This document shows, in pieces, positions 1 to 11,160 of a stretch of DNA of 64,000 nucleotides (positions are counted from its first letter, which is position 1; every line of letters begins with the position of its first letter). Below the pieces are notes generated by a model. That model saw only the letters and a program-made list of their open reading frames with translations. It did no database searches and had not been told where the DNA came from. A program made the position numbers and the translations under genes. This stretch comes from Oegoconia quadripuncta (lineage: Eukaryota > Arthropoda > Insecta > Lepidoptera > Autostichidae): assembly GCA_949316235.1 (NCBI GenBank), contig OX438759.1:19778618-19842617 (forward strand), given 5' to 3'.

Positions 1-423
1 GGTTTTAGTACTGAAAAGCTATACTTTAGCATGGGTATACATACTAAACAGGCCAATTAAATGATAAAATAAAATTTTGAAAAGTTGTTACTTTTTAGGG
101 GGTACGCTATCCGTAAACTGGGGATGAATTTTCTTTTATTTTATTTTTGTGTATGTGTTTTATTTTATAATGTATGGACGTCAAAATCCGAAATAAATAT
201 TTTCTTTCTTCTTTCTTTTTTTGGATAGGTCCTTCAAAAATATTAGAGGTTATCTTAAACAGTTTTCGATTTACGGATCCGTTTCAATAGAATAATCAGT
301 AAAGCAAAGAAAACACTAAGAAATACAAGTAATTATAAATATGAGAGCGCATGTGTTGTGAACTTTGCTTAGCTTTGAATATTATGTGCAGGAAATCACT
401 TGAATAGTGGAAACACGCCTTAG

Positions 424-1117
424 ATGTGAATGCGGAAACAATTCGGGATTGCATTCCATTTGGCTGCCCGTGGCGTCCACCCCGGTTGGAGATTGCCGCT
501 ATTCACCCACGGTATGTACGTACAATACTTACACATAGGTAAATAATATATGTTCTATTATATTTAGATAGTGAATTACATCCCAACTGGGTTGAGAAGG
601 GTACAAACAAAATCCTTGCAGTTCTTATTTTGCGACGAGACGTTATGAGAATTGCCTCTCATAACTGCTATACATATACTTTGTGATTACTTTCCATCAG
701 GTGACCCGCATGCTCGTTTGCCGCTCTCTCATATAAAAAAAAAAAATACTTGACAGCAAGTTGCTATTTAGACATCTTGCTCTTAGATAGCTCACCAGAG
801 TTCGTGAGCCGCAAGTTCATTACTGATTTTGTCCGACACTATGTAATATAGGGCTTTAGTTGAATACTGGCAATATTCGTGTAGTTTCCAAATTACCCAA
901 TTGTCATTTTAGAGATATTGTGTTTGTTGAATGCTGTCTAAATTTTTAAATATTTTTTTTTTACTCACAGAACGATTATTCTTACTTAAAATTCAACATC
1001 TTACGTATAAATAATAAAGATAAATGTGTAGATTTCTCTTCAGGGATTAATTTCCGGCAGCGAGGTAAAGGAAAACATCACGTGGGGCATTCGCCCGGCG
1101 ATATCGGACCTCCTTCG
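424..1117 (+). CDS. Two candidate exons of an unidentified gene
   Basis: Block one, 424-511, follows a weak AG acceptor and ends at CCCACG|GTATGT. Block two, 1044-1117, lies between a pyrimidine-rich acceptor (TTTCTCTTCAG) and a donor CTTCG|GTGAGC. Block one read in its third frame ends in phase 0 and block two opens in phase 0. Joined, they read CECGNNSGLHSIWLPVAS, then TPVGDCRYSPT, then GLISGSEVKENITWGIRP, then AISDLLR. The composition is protein-like and richer in GC than the surroundings. The second block leaves in phase 2, so a further exon should follow; none was placed. I do not recognise the family. The first block is less certain than the second, because its acceptor has no clear pyrimidine tract and an in-frame TGA lies 26 bases upstream. 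Confidence 0.38.
512..1043 (+). other. Putative intron with LINE-type tail
   Basis: This AT-rich stretch lies between the two exon candidates. About 680-750 holds a short sequence, TTTCCATCAGGTGA followed by a run of A, which resembles the 3' end of non-LTR retrotransposons. A similar string occurs at the end of the LINE near 22.28 kb. Nothing else was recognised. Confidence 0.35.
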
Positions 1118-1309
1118 GTGAGCGCATGCGTCACGCGAGCTAAGCGAGCCGTGCTACCATTTAGATGTAGGTAATATTGTCTAAAGGTGGAACTTAATTA
1201 AATTTGAAAGTGAGAGAATTGTACAGTAATTTCTACATTATAAATACTTTTAGAAACAAGCTTTTAATCTAGTACAATAACGAGTAGGTATCATAAAGTC
1301 CATCAAGGA

Positions 1310-1610
1310 GTTCCAGTGGCAATCTTTTGGCTCCATCTTCAGATCCTCGTCATTATGTGTAATGGAAAGTACTCATGGCAGCAAAACAAACTAGCCCAAA
1401 TTCGACTATCTTGCCATTTGCCATCTGGGAGTTCTAGTCCCTACATCCCGGCTCCATCATCAAATCAGCTCGATGGTGCCAGAATATTGCATTGTCACCG
1501 AACTGACATAAACATGCCAAATTTCAGCTCAATAAGATACCAGCAAGTGGTTGAAAAATGCTTTGCAAATTATGAAACGGACAACTTACATACGAACATT
1601 GCAAACTATA
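1310..1610 (+). repeat. Interspersed repeat fragment, class unknown
   Basis: The segment holds a 114-codon open frame without a known domain. Its central part (about 1480-1560, reading GCATTGTCACCGAACTGACA and onward) resembles a stretch I associate with dispersed lepidopteran repeats, so I treat the frame as repeat-derived and not as a gene. No ends or target duplication could be defined. Confidence 0.3.
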
Positions 1611-1660
1611 TAGAAGCTTGTATTCATAATTTTTCTATTAAATGTGCAAAACCGCGTTGA

Positions 1661-2080
1661 TTTGTTTGACTGGTGGTTGGTTTGTTTGACTGGTGGTTGG
1701 TTTGTTTGACTGGTGGTTGGTTTGTTTGACTGGTGATTGGTTTGTTTGACTGGTGGTTGGTTTGTTTGACTGGTGATTGGTTTGTTTGACTGGTGATTGG
1801 TTTGTTTGACTGGTGGTTGGTTTGTTTGACTGGTGGTTGGTTTGTTTGACTGGTGATTGGTTTGTTTGACTGGTGGTTGGTTTGTTTGACTGGTGGTTGG
1901 TTTGTTTGACTGGTGATTGGTTTGTTTGACTGGTGGTTGGTTTGTTTGACTGGTGGTTGGTTTGTTTGACTGGTGGTTGGTTTGTTTGACTGGTGATTGG
2001 TTTGTTTGACTGGTGGTTGGTTTGTTTGACTGGTGGTTGGTTTGTTTGACTGGTGCTTGGTTTGTTTGACTGGTGGTTGG
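1661..2080. repeat. Minisatellite, 21 copies of a 20-bp unit
   Basis: There are twenty-one consecutive copies of TTTGTTTGACTGGTGGTTGG with no indels. Variation is almost confined to base 16 of the unit (G or A, and C once). The array ends at TTTGATAG. Because 20 is not a multiple of 3 and the unit has no stop on the minus strand, two long minus-strand frames (165 and 171 codons, built of Lys-Pro-Thr-Ser-Gln-Thr-Asn repeats) run through it. These are artefacts of the repeat. Confidence 0.95.
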
Positions 2081-2109
2081 TTTGATAGATTACTATTGCT
2101 GGACATTCT

Positions 2110-2390
2110 ATGGACTTGCACGTTTTAAGGGCGGTGGGCTCACTCCTTATCACGTGTGCATTTCAAATGTAAACCGTGGATGTAGTTCCAATCATTAAAT
2201 TTTTAATGTCTGGAACGTTTGCTTATGATTTGTTTTTTTTTTTTTTAACTATTTCGGACACACCAATCATCTAGTCCCAAACTAAGCAAAGCTTGTGCTA
2301 TGGATACTAGATAACGGATAAACATACATAAATATTTATATAAACATCCATGACTCGGGAATAAATGTTCGTATTCATCACTGATTATGA
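2110..2390 (-). repeat. Two abutting retroelement tails
   Basis: 2110-2225 shares the GGCGGTGGGCTCAC...CACGTGTGCATTTC tail also seen at 6160-6240 and 9150-9240. About 2255-2390 matches the tail of SINE family D (minus orientation): the sequence around CCAATCATCTAGTCCCAAAC, GATACTAGATAACG and ATGACTCGGGAATAAAT recurs near 18.85 and 42.8 kb. Confidence 0.6.
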
Positions 2391-2603
2391 TCATTCTGAT
2401 AAATGATCTGATCATGATAATGATATTTCTGACCACCACATTTGGGATAAAAGTCGTGACGTTATGTATAAACAATTTCTACTTCCGACATAAACGATCG
2501 CTTATCGATTTAAAGAAGTGATATAACATATCTGAAATAATGCTGCAAACTACAAACTTCAAGAGACAGGACCAAATTCCAAACAAAGCTTGTATCCAGT
2601 ATA

Positions 2604-2936
2604 CAGGGTGTCCCTGGAAGTATGGATCAAATCGAACAGGGGCATGGGGAAGGTCATTCCCAAACTCAAGCTGAAAAAAAAAAAAAAAAAAAAAAAAGAA
2701 TAAGAAAAAAAATTTAATTAATTATTTTTAATTAAAAAATTAAGCTGATAGCTTTGCTAGTTTTCTTTTCAAAAATTTTTTTGTATAAGCACTATTCGAT
2801 AATATGAAAATGTAAAAAATTGATCATAACTTTTGAACCGTCAAAAATGGCACCGACATTCATAGGGTTAAAAAGTTTGGGAATGACCTTCCCCATGCCC
2901 CTGTTCGATTTGATCCATACTTCCAGGGACACCCTG
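2604..2936. mobile_element. TA-flanked inverted-repeat element (mariner-like MITE)
   Basis: Inverted arms of about 64 bp (2604-2667 and 2873-2936) begin CAGGGTGTCCCTGG and are flanked on both sides by TA, the usual target duplication of Tc1/mariner elements. The interior is AT-rich with a 22-base A run and has no transposase frame. The first eight bases of the end, CAGGGTGT, are the same as those of the larger element at 26731, so a common transposase type is likely. Confidence 0.85.
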
Positions 2937-3340
2937 TATATACTTGTATGTAGATTTGATACGCGCTCTTCTGGGAAATTATATGCGGGTTTTATCATCA
3001 GATAGTGAGGCTCATAAATCTTTATACCAATATATTTAGAAATTAAATTTTGCCTATCAATATTTGTAATTTAGTTATCTGTCGACTAACACATACTCTT
3101 GACTCGATAATATAACGATACCGTTTTAAATTATATTTCTCTACGTTATTTAGGTTTGAAAGAGAGTCGTTTAAGGCCCGGGAGAATGGTTATAACGGTA
3201 ATAATTTATTAAATAAATAAATAAAATAAAAATCGTTTAATTCAGGATTAGACCCATATTTTGGTTAGTAACTTAAAAATAAACAGTAGTAAGTTAGTAA
3301 CTTAATGCTATAATAACTGTGAACAGAAGGAACCATACGA

Positions 3341-3514
3341 CTGCTGCGGCACAATCAGCACTATTTGGACGTGTGCAAGCGTATCCAGTGCCGCAGCATC
3401 ACGGAATCCCACCTGTCCGCCAGTGTGCTCAGGATGGTGTTGGAGCTGCCGCGCACGCGCTTCAAAATCGACGCGCTACGTTTCCTGATGATGGCGATTA
3501 TTACCATCATTTAA
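3341..3514 (+). pseudogene. Coding-like fragment, unidentified
   Basis: A GC-rich island in AT-rich surroundings follows an acceptor-like GTGAACAG at 3326. In one frame it reads LLRHNQHYLDVCKRIQCRSI, then TESHLSASVLRMVLELPRTR, then FKIDALRFLMMAIITII and a TAA at 3512. It has a convincing amino-acid composition with heptad-like leucines. No splice donor follows, and the phase does not fit the exon ending at 1117. It may be a terminal exon, a captured exon or a decayed copy of a gene elsewhere. A 75-codon frame in a second register overlaps it and looks less protein-like. I do not recognise the family. Confidence 0.3.
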
Positions 3515-5450
3515 TTTTTCTTAACGCAATGGTTGGGAACTGTTAGAGTTTCACGGGTCGATGCATCCAACGGCTCCCGATTGAGCTAGAGAAATGCCCA
3601 CGTGGTATTTGCATACCACCAGTACCTAGTTCTGCTCGATCATCCTTGGACAAACACTGTGTAATCGCAACTGCTGACTTCGAAACCACGATTTTGCTTT
3701 ACTCCACGTAGCCTTGATGGGACTCTTAGTATAGGTGACTAGGGCGGTGAACCTCTGGAGTGCAGCGGAAGAAACAGAGGCTTGTAGTCACTTGAATAGA
3801 AACGTAAAATTTCCCTATAAATTTTCTTAAGAAAAGCCTCTGGCGGTACCAGTAGCACAGTTCGTAAAGTATCAAGTATGCGTGTCCCATTCAGAGTGTC
3901 ATATTATGTCATTATGTCATGTCATACTCAGAATGGTTCGATATCAGTCATTCGATTCAATATCGAATAGTTTCCGAGGGAACTCAATCCGTGACTACTA
4001 ACAACTGTCATATTCGACCATTAGCAATGATTGGATGGGGCCGCAACTGTCAAATTCGATCAGTAGCATATATTGGATGGGGCTACAACTGTCAAATTCG
4101 ATCACTAACGGTTATTGGATGGGGCTACAACTATCAATCGACGAATAACATATTGGAGCCAAACAATAACTCGTTGTACTCAAATTCTCTATCAATACAA
4201 AATTAATGTATTGCCTTTTTGTACCAACAAACAAACAAATAAAGGCCATTGCATTATTGAAATGCACACGTCCTACAAAATAGGTGATAATAGCGAAAAA
4301 ATCGGCCCGAATGTCAAAGCTACAAAAAATCTGACTAAGATAGATTCTAAAATAGATCTTAAAATGAATAGTTAGAAGACATTTAGGCCAAAATATAATC
4401 AATCAATTAATTACAAAGTTTAAGACTCCTCTCAATTCAGTCTAAGGCAGTCGAGGTAATGGACTTTACGCTTATAATTGTGAAGGGAAAGTTTTAGATA
4501 GTTTCTAATCTAGTTCAATCAATTCCATCCAATTAGTAGTTCAATCTAAACAACTACAGTTAGCTATCGGACTTATTTGTTACAACTAGCTTCCATCCGC
4601 GGCTTCGGCCGCGAGAAATATTTGTTAGTGTAAAGCATAATAAACAGGGTGACATTGAAGGTGATCTCTTTAACAAGTGAATCGACTTTAACAAGGAATC
4701 ATAGTTAAATTCCAACGAAAATTTTCCGACTATTGCAAACTACGCCATTCTCTTAGACGACTGCCCGAATACTCATATGCTTTAACTTTAAGAGCCCCTT
4801 CAATATTATACTATCACTTTCATGTCATTGACATTGATCTATAAGGAGCTGTCTTGGCCAACTAAACGTTTAGATGCATCTTTTCTAAATACCAAAGAAT
4901 GAGCGTACTGTTCATCTTACGCGCCATTCGGACGCAGAGAAAATGATCGAGCCTGCCACCTAGATGAATCCGAAAGTGACAAGTATTCAAAGTGTTTATA
5001 TATGCATCTGCATTGTGCAAAAGACTTGTGCTGGCGCTGTGTGTTCGCGTCGAATATCAATGTCGGCCGGCGATAATTTAGTATTTTACGGTTAAAATCA
5101 ATATAAGAACACTACGAGTTTAAATTCAAATTATTAATTTGCAAGAATATAGTTTAAAAAGATATTAAAGTTAGACTATTAAATACTTATACGTATTCAA
5201 CCTGCATGCAGGTGTGCAAAATTTATTAAACATGCTCACTATCAAAATATTCCTTAATACTATAAAAACAATTCTTCTGGAGCTATTTACTTAATTTTGT
5301 CTTGAATCTATTATTATTTGTTTCAGATTTAATTGCATTAAGCAGACAGACCATTGTACAGAAAAACACTCATATTTATAATAGTCTCGAAGTTATAATA
5401 TGTCCTGTGCTCGTGTTTGCGTCCTTAAATATATATATTTAAACTTAAGA
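3515..5450. other. Gene-free stretch with a 42-bp tandem repeat
   Basis: At about 4000-4140 a 42-bp unit is repeated a little over three times. In one frame it gives a 14-residue repeat, NCQIRSxxxIGWGY, inside a 95-codon frame (3919-4206). About 4590-4620 holds the end of a Helitron-like element (CTAGCTTCCATCCGCGGC). 4141-4240 resembles 6270-6340 (TATTGCCTTTTTGTAC...). No host gene is visible. Confidence 0.6.
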
Positions 5451-6010
5451 GCATTGGTGGAACAGTGGTTAAGACGCGGTCTCCCAATTTGGGAGGTCCT
5501 GGTTCGATTCCCAGGCAGACCATGTACCAAGGACCTTTTAAATTTAATTTAATTCCTTATGTGCTGTTATGCAACTTCTCTTAAACAGTGAAAGAAAAAA
5601 TCGTGCGGAAACCTTCTAAGAAAAATTCTAAGGCATGTGAAGTCCCCAACCCGCATTGAGCCAGCGTGGTGGACTTTTACCCATACTCCCAAGAAGGAAG
5701 GCCTATATCCCTGCAGTGGGATGTTTACGGGCTGAGATGATGATGTGATGATGAACAGAGGAGTCATGGTAGGTGCCGTGCATTGAACCAGCGTGGTGGA
5801 CTATGGCCTATACTCCCTCATTATACTTGATTATACTTGCATCATCAGCCCGTACACATCCCACTGCAGGGATATAGGCCTTCCTCCTATATTGAGGGAG
5901 TATGGGCCCTAGTCCACCACGCTGGCTCAATGCGGGTTGGGGACTTCACATGCCTATGAATTTTTATTTCTCAGGTATGCAGGTTTCCTCACGATGTTTA
6001 AGGTAGTCGG
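5451..6010 (+). repeat. SINE family A cluster, one forward and one inverted copy
   Basis: 5451-5757 is a SINE with a tRNA-like head: an A box GTGG...GTTAAGACGCGG and a B box GGTTCGATTCCC. Its body contains CGCATTGAGCCAGCGTGGTGG and its tail is a GATGATGATG run. A partial copy follows (5757-5825), then an inverted body copy (5838-6010). Other copies lie at 8767, 20489 and 44740 (minus). Confidence 0.85.
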
Positions 6011-6350
6011 ATAAGTCGAATGAATGATGATATTTAAATTGACATTCAACAAATAATATCTTGTATCTTACGTTGAAATAAATGCTTGAAGTTTGAAGTT
6101 TCTTCCCATGGATATCGTAAAAGTCGAAGCGTCATCAAAAAAAAAATAGATTTACACGTTATGACGGCGCTGGCCTCACCACCTGCCACGTGTGCATTTC
6201 CGTATATTACGAAAGGTGAACCGTGGATGTTGTTTTAAGCATTAAACTTAACATAAGTCCGCCGTTGTACTCAATTTATGTATCAATGCAAAATAATTTA
6301 TTGCCTTTTTGTACAATGAAGCGTTTACAAACAAACCTCAAATTACCTGA
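6010..6350 (+). repeat. Retroelement tail family G
   Basis: The block from GATATTTAAATTGACATTCA through TGAACCGTGGATG is repeated at 9010-9240, in both cases directly downstream of a SINE A body. It probably represents the partner LINE tail. 6270-6340 (TTATTGCCTTTTTGTAC) also recurs near 4210. Confidence 0.6.
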
Positions 6351-6360
6351 AATTATCTAA

Positions 6361-6563
6361 TCTAACTAATATTATAAATGCGAAAATTTGTTTGTTCGTT
6401 GCTCTATCACGGCGAAGCGGCTGAGCGGATTTAGATTCAATTTGGTACATAGGTAAAATATACCCTGGATTAAGACATGTATTTTTTATCCCGATAAAAT
6501 GAGTAGTTCCTTCGGGACAAACAAATTAAATATATCCGCGATAAAGGCACGGAGCAAAGCCAG
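6361..6563 (+). mobile_element. Helitron-like non-autonomous element
   Basis: It starts with TCTAACTAATATTATAAATG directly after an A and ends at a degenerate CCAG before a T. In better copies of the same family (15336, 43526, 45500) the end is CTAG followed by T. A 5' TC, a 3' CTRR and insertion between A and T are Helitron hallmarks, and a short GC-rich stem precedes the 3' end in most copies. Confidence 0.65.
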
Positions 6564-7006
6564 TTTTTAATAATATCCAAGTTCATTCAAAGTAGCTTGA
6601 GCCGTCAATACGTAGGTAGTGGAATCCGACGAAGTTTGAGCATAAGACACAAAGCGAAGGATTCCCACAGCAACAATAAAATGTGTAACAGACTGTAACG
6701 TGCGCGCACATTGACATGTTTATCGGTTTTTGTGACTACTTCGACACTGAGAATCCGTTTTAGGAACATAATGTTGGTAGGATTGTTTGGTGGCCGCACG
6801 CGGACTCCTTACTTGATAGGAATAAGCATTTATAAACATTCTGATGTATGTGCATACTGGAATAGTAATCAAGTTGATTAACTAGGCTGCTCTACTCGAT
6901 ATGGAGATGTAATTCCAGAAAATCCGACTGACTGCAAATAAAAATAGAACTCGCAATTGAATAATAACTCCTAAAGACTATCATGCCATCCAATATGCCC
7001 CTTTTT

Positions 7007-7145
7007 TAGCACTTGACCTTAATCATACCCGGAAACCCTATCTTATTTGGGGGCCTGGCTATCTTATCTCTGACAACCGGAACACAATAATGCTATTAAA
7101 TTTGCTGCTGACATATAAAATGCCCTACCACCAACCAAACCGAGT
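7007..7145 (-). repeat. SINE family B fragment
   Basis: This is an internal part of the family B SINE, recognised by GGCTATCTTATCTCTGACAA and TGCCCTACCACCAACCAAAC. Head and tail are missing. Confidence 0.75.
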
Positions 7146-7214
7146 ACTGCTGTTGAAACCATTGCTGTTTGACCACAGAATTAATATAGTATGGTTGGTC
7201 TACACGTCACATAA

Positions 7215-7361
7215 TGGTGTCGATTCGGATGTGCACCAACTAAACTAAACTAAAACCAGTTTTGGAGTAGTACCGTCGCATCGTACTGTTCCAGAGAGAA
7301 AGAGACAGTACTACTTTAAAACTGGTTTTAGTTTAGTTGGTTTACATCCGAATCGACACCA
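7215..7361. mobile_element. Foldback element (147 bp)
   Basis: Arms beginning TGGTGTCGATTCGGATG are inverted at the far end (CATCCGAATCGACACCA), with about 55 paired bases per arm and few mismatches. There is no coding frame. It is either a foldback MITE or a hairpin transcript source. Confidence 0.8.
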
Positions 7362-8224
7362 GTATCTAACTTTAACTGGAAATGGCTACTCCATTGTAAA
7401 ACAATGACAGCTGTCAAATTCAGGGAACAGATTTGTAGGTTTACATTTTGTTTCGGGAAAATTGTATTGTGTGAAGAGTTTCCGAATGTAACCTTTAAAT
7501 GTAATTAACACGACTCTACGTAATGATGCTATGATATGATGATAATTAAGGCTCAGATTTTCGAGCGCTGATTCCAGTAATCCAGAAAACTCGTAACTAA
7601 TCATAAAGTATATAGTTTACAGGGTGAAATTGAATTCATGTAAGTTCAAGTTACATTAACCAAATGCTTTATTTTGTAAAAATTATATTCCAAAAATAAG
7701 TTCGTTCAAATTTTCATTTTAATATGGGTGATATATAGTAAAAATATGAAAAGTCGGATATAAATCATTATTAGTATAATTATTACCTATTAAATTGTCA
7801 TTTCACATAATCAGAATAAACAAGTAAGTACAATAATTAAATAATTAAATAATTAAATACAATGTTACGTAAGCTAGATTAGAACCGCTAAATTTTCACA
7901 AAAATTAGTAATCCCCTTTCCACATTCCGCGTTTTCTTTGACTTCCTTCCTTTAATAACTAGGTATTCTATGCAATACCTAATTTACACACTTTGTTAGT
8001 GACATGTATATTTTTAAGGAAATAGTTTTATACAAAACAATAATTGAGGCAAAATGTCAAATCAAAATACCGTTAGATGTGAATAAGAAACCATTTTATT
8101 TTAGAATTATCAAATCAATTCAAACCGTTTTTATTTCGGACAAATAAATCCATAAGTGTTAGTTACAAGTAAAATTAATTGAAAGTAATGTTAGTAGGAC
8201 TATAACTAGAGAACACTAAAAACG
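7362..8224. other. AT-rich gene-free stretch
   Basis: I see no gene, repeat family or regulatory feature that I can support here. Confidence 0.5.
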
Positions 8225-8344
8225 ATGAGGCTCTGCGACAACAGCAGCGCCCACAGCGGCGAGTCCCAGCGCTGGGCTAACACGCTCAAGATGCCGTACT
8301 GGCACGAGCACGATTTAGTAGAGAGGCGCTATGCTTGCTCATAA
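8225..8344 (+). pseudogene. Coding-like island, unidentified
   Basis: This short GC-rich island has an ATG-started frame of 39 codons that includes CDNSSAHSGESQRW and ANTLKMPYWHEHDLVE. The composition is strongly protein-like for an AT-rich intergenic region. An AG precedes it near 8208. No donor or partner exon was found. The minus strand also has an open hydrophobic frame across the same bases, so the strand is not certain. It may be a captured exon or a repeat-derived fragment. Confidence 0.25.
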
Positions 8345-8766
8345 TTGGAAAAAGAACAGTCCGTATGCGCCTCAACTAACATGTTAGACGCACTACAGTG
8401 TCGTGGCAGTCCAAACGGAATCCTGAACGCGTTATTGTACTGGACGCGCAGCGCGCTGTATGCCCTCTGAGTGTAGCTGACCCACAGACTGCACGTGTAA
8501 ATCGTTTGACAATAGGCTTTAATGCTTGATATGCTTGATTCTTTTTAACCAGCCAAATAACTCTATTCATGTTTTGATCTTGTTCCTCATATCTATTTTC
8601 TTACATTTTCCTTTCGGGACCAAACCAGCACTAGTTTTTATGCATATTCGGAATTCTTAATTCCTTTTGTAGTATCAGCAAGTAAAAGGAATAGAACCAA
8701 CCCTTCTCTTTACATACTGACTGACAGATAAATGCAATAAACTCTTTTATTTCCAGTATATTTAAA

Positions 8767-9240
8767 TTAGGAGCGTCGGTGGCTCAGCGGTTAAGACGCG
8801 GTCTCCCAATTTGGGCGGTCCGGCTTCGATTCTCAGGCTGGCCATGTACCAATGAGTTTTTTAAATTTAATTTAATTACTTATGTGCATTTATCCGACTG
8901 CTCCTAAACGGTGAAGGAAAACATCACAAGGAAACCGGCCTGCCTGAGAAATAAAAATTCAAAGTCCCCAACCAACAATGAGCGTGAAGGCAGTGGGATG
9001 TTTACGGGCTGACGATGATATTTAAATTGACGTTCAACAAATAATATCTTGTATCTTACGTGGAAATAAATGCTTGAAGTTTCTTCTCGTGGATGTCGTA
9101 AAAGGCGAAAGGGACTTTTCATCAAAAAAATCTATAGATTTTCACGTTATAATGGCGCTGGGCTCATCTCCCTGACACGTGTGCATTTCCGTATATTACG
9201 AAAGGTGAAACCGCTGATGTTGTTTCAAGCATTAAGCTTG
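8767..9240 (+). repeat. SINE family A copy plus family G tail
   Basis: 8767-9015 carries the tRNA-like head (GTGGCTCAGCGGTTAAGACG; B box GCTTCGATTC) but has lost most of its body. 9016-9240 repeats the family G tail found at 6010-6240. Confidence 0.8.
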
Positions 9241-11033
9241 TTTGGAACACACAGCGCATGCAAATGTTTGGGATATCTCTGACCACACCGTTTGGTATAA
9301 AGGGCGTGACGTTATAATATATGTATGAATGATATTTCTCATTTTAAAATTTCTAAATGTGAACCTTAACGTTTGAAGGTAAAATATAATCGTATCACAA
9401 AAATACTTATTATCATCCATATTACCCATACTGTAATATGTGTAATGATAATGATAAAGTTCCTGATAGTCCTAGCATTGATAATTCCAGTACGACATAT
9501 TTGGTTTTAAATTAGCGATGCAAAGAAGGTTACTGTATGTACCAGAGTAAGATTATTTTTTTTTAGAAAGGACAGAATTGAAGAATATGAACTACAATAT
9601 CTGAAATACGAAAACATAATCAAGTTCTGCTAGAAGACCGGAAGATTTATATGGACGGACTGAACCAGGCTCACAGTAACCAATGCTCCGCAAAGGGAAT
9701 TGAATGGCACTCACAATTACCAATACCAAGGTTTGGTTGTTTATAATTTAAAATTTTGCAGCTGTTCTCTGAACGTCAAGTTTAATTTTTATTTTCAATT
9801 ACTTAATCTTTACGTCTATCAGTGGAAACGTTTAATTCGCTCTAAGTTTTTTACTTTAAGTGATACTTTGTAAAATAAGTATTGACTTTCCCAAGAAAAT
9901 AAAATAAAAATAAATCATTGATTCATACAATTGGCTGTTAAGTATATCTGGGAGATGTACTTGGTAAATTAACAACTAGTTCAAGTGTCTGTAAAAGTAT
10001 TCAATTAAGGCTGTGAAACACCGAAATAGATCATCCATATTTCATTGGCAGATTACTATATATCAAGTGGTGAATGAAACCTGTTATATTAAAACTAGAA
10101 AAACACAGTGAAGGGATTGACTTACATCTTCCTTGGGGCTAGTTTTTTATCTGTGATTTTTTTTTATAATAAATTGTATAATTATTGTTTATAAATATAG
10201 AATATTGTATATTACTATGTAATATTATAAATGCGAATCTATCTGTCATTGAAATTTTGCGATGTAGCCTGAAGAAGGATATGGGCTACTTTTTAACCGA
10301 CTTCCAAAAGTTCGGTCGAGTCCGCGGTGAAGTAATTTAACGCTAGCGAAGCCGCATGCTAAAACTAGTATTACATAAATGCAAAAATGTGTCCCACGTC
10401 ATTGGGGAGCATTAGAACGACTTAATTTTTTGCATGACGGAGACAGATATAGTTCTCTTTAGTTCGAGAAAATTACAAAAAACATCCACGTGGTCGTAGT
10501 ACAATATCTAAATCAAAACATCTGAATTGTTAGCCACTGGGTAACGGTTTTGTTTACACCTAACCGAGTAGTTTTAAACAATGTTATAAATTAATTCGTA
10601 CCAGTGTTGCCTTATATGAAGCCTCTTAACACCTAATTTAGTTCAAAATGTTCATGTTCCATTGCAACGAAGCCTTCATAGAGTAATCGATAGCCACCCC
10701 AATCTAACCGAAAGAAACTAAGCGAAAATTTTCGTATATTGTACAGCAACCAACAAAAATATTATCCTGTATTATATTATATCCCTCACAATGTATGTTA
10801 AGAACACATTTTGTCATGTAAATATTTGTATTAAAGGCTCAGAGGGAGAAATAAAGCGATAGTACATAATAAAGAAACAACAGAGATAAACAGTAATAAA
10901 AAAGTATTGTTTAAACAGATATATGTACAATACCTATGCGTTCATCGCTCTCCGGTGTGGGTCACTGAACACAGGTCACTGAACACAGAGGGATCACAGA
11001 TTCACTGTTGGGCTTGGTTATGTAACGGTGTGG
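9241..11033. other. Gene-free stretch with Helitron-like debris
   Basis: 10195-10372 contains TAATATTATAAATGCGAATC and later GCGAAGCCGCATGC...CTAG, a diverged Helitron-like copy. The rest is AT-rich and holds nothing that I can name. A direct repeat GGTCACTGAACACAG occurs at about 10960-10990. Confidence 0.5.
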
Positions 11034-11160
11034 TGCATGGCGCGGCGCGCGGACCCCGACTGCGGCGGTGAGCGAAAATGGCGGACGGTGCGCGCGCCGC
11101 CAACCCGCGTCGCGCTACGGCGGGCGGGCGGGACACAGCCGGTAGGGCGGGAAAGCTGCG
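11034..11160. promoter_or_regulatory. GC- and CpG-rich promoter-like island
   Basis: About 125 bp of very CpG-rich sequence lies in AT-rich surroundings. It contains a YY1-like AAAATGGCGG at 11076 and repeated GGCGGGCGGG strings. A short ATG-started frame (11079 on) is alanine- and arginine-rich and looks like untranslated leader. The island could be the promoter and first exon of an unplaced gene on either strand. Confidence 0.4.

Noticed and set aside
1624..2153. Two minus-strand frames of 165 and 171 codons rich in Lys, Thr, Gln and Asn
   Set aside because: They are read entirely from the 20-bp minisatellite, which is open in all minus frames; there are no flanking gene features.
5451..5530. 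Possible tRNA genes (also at 8770, 15900, 18640, 22500, 38940, 40280, 40560, 42050, 42910, 58790, 62000)
   Set aside because: All are heads of repeated SINEs with A and B boxes but poor cloverleaf folding, followed by family-specific bodies and tails.
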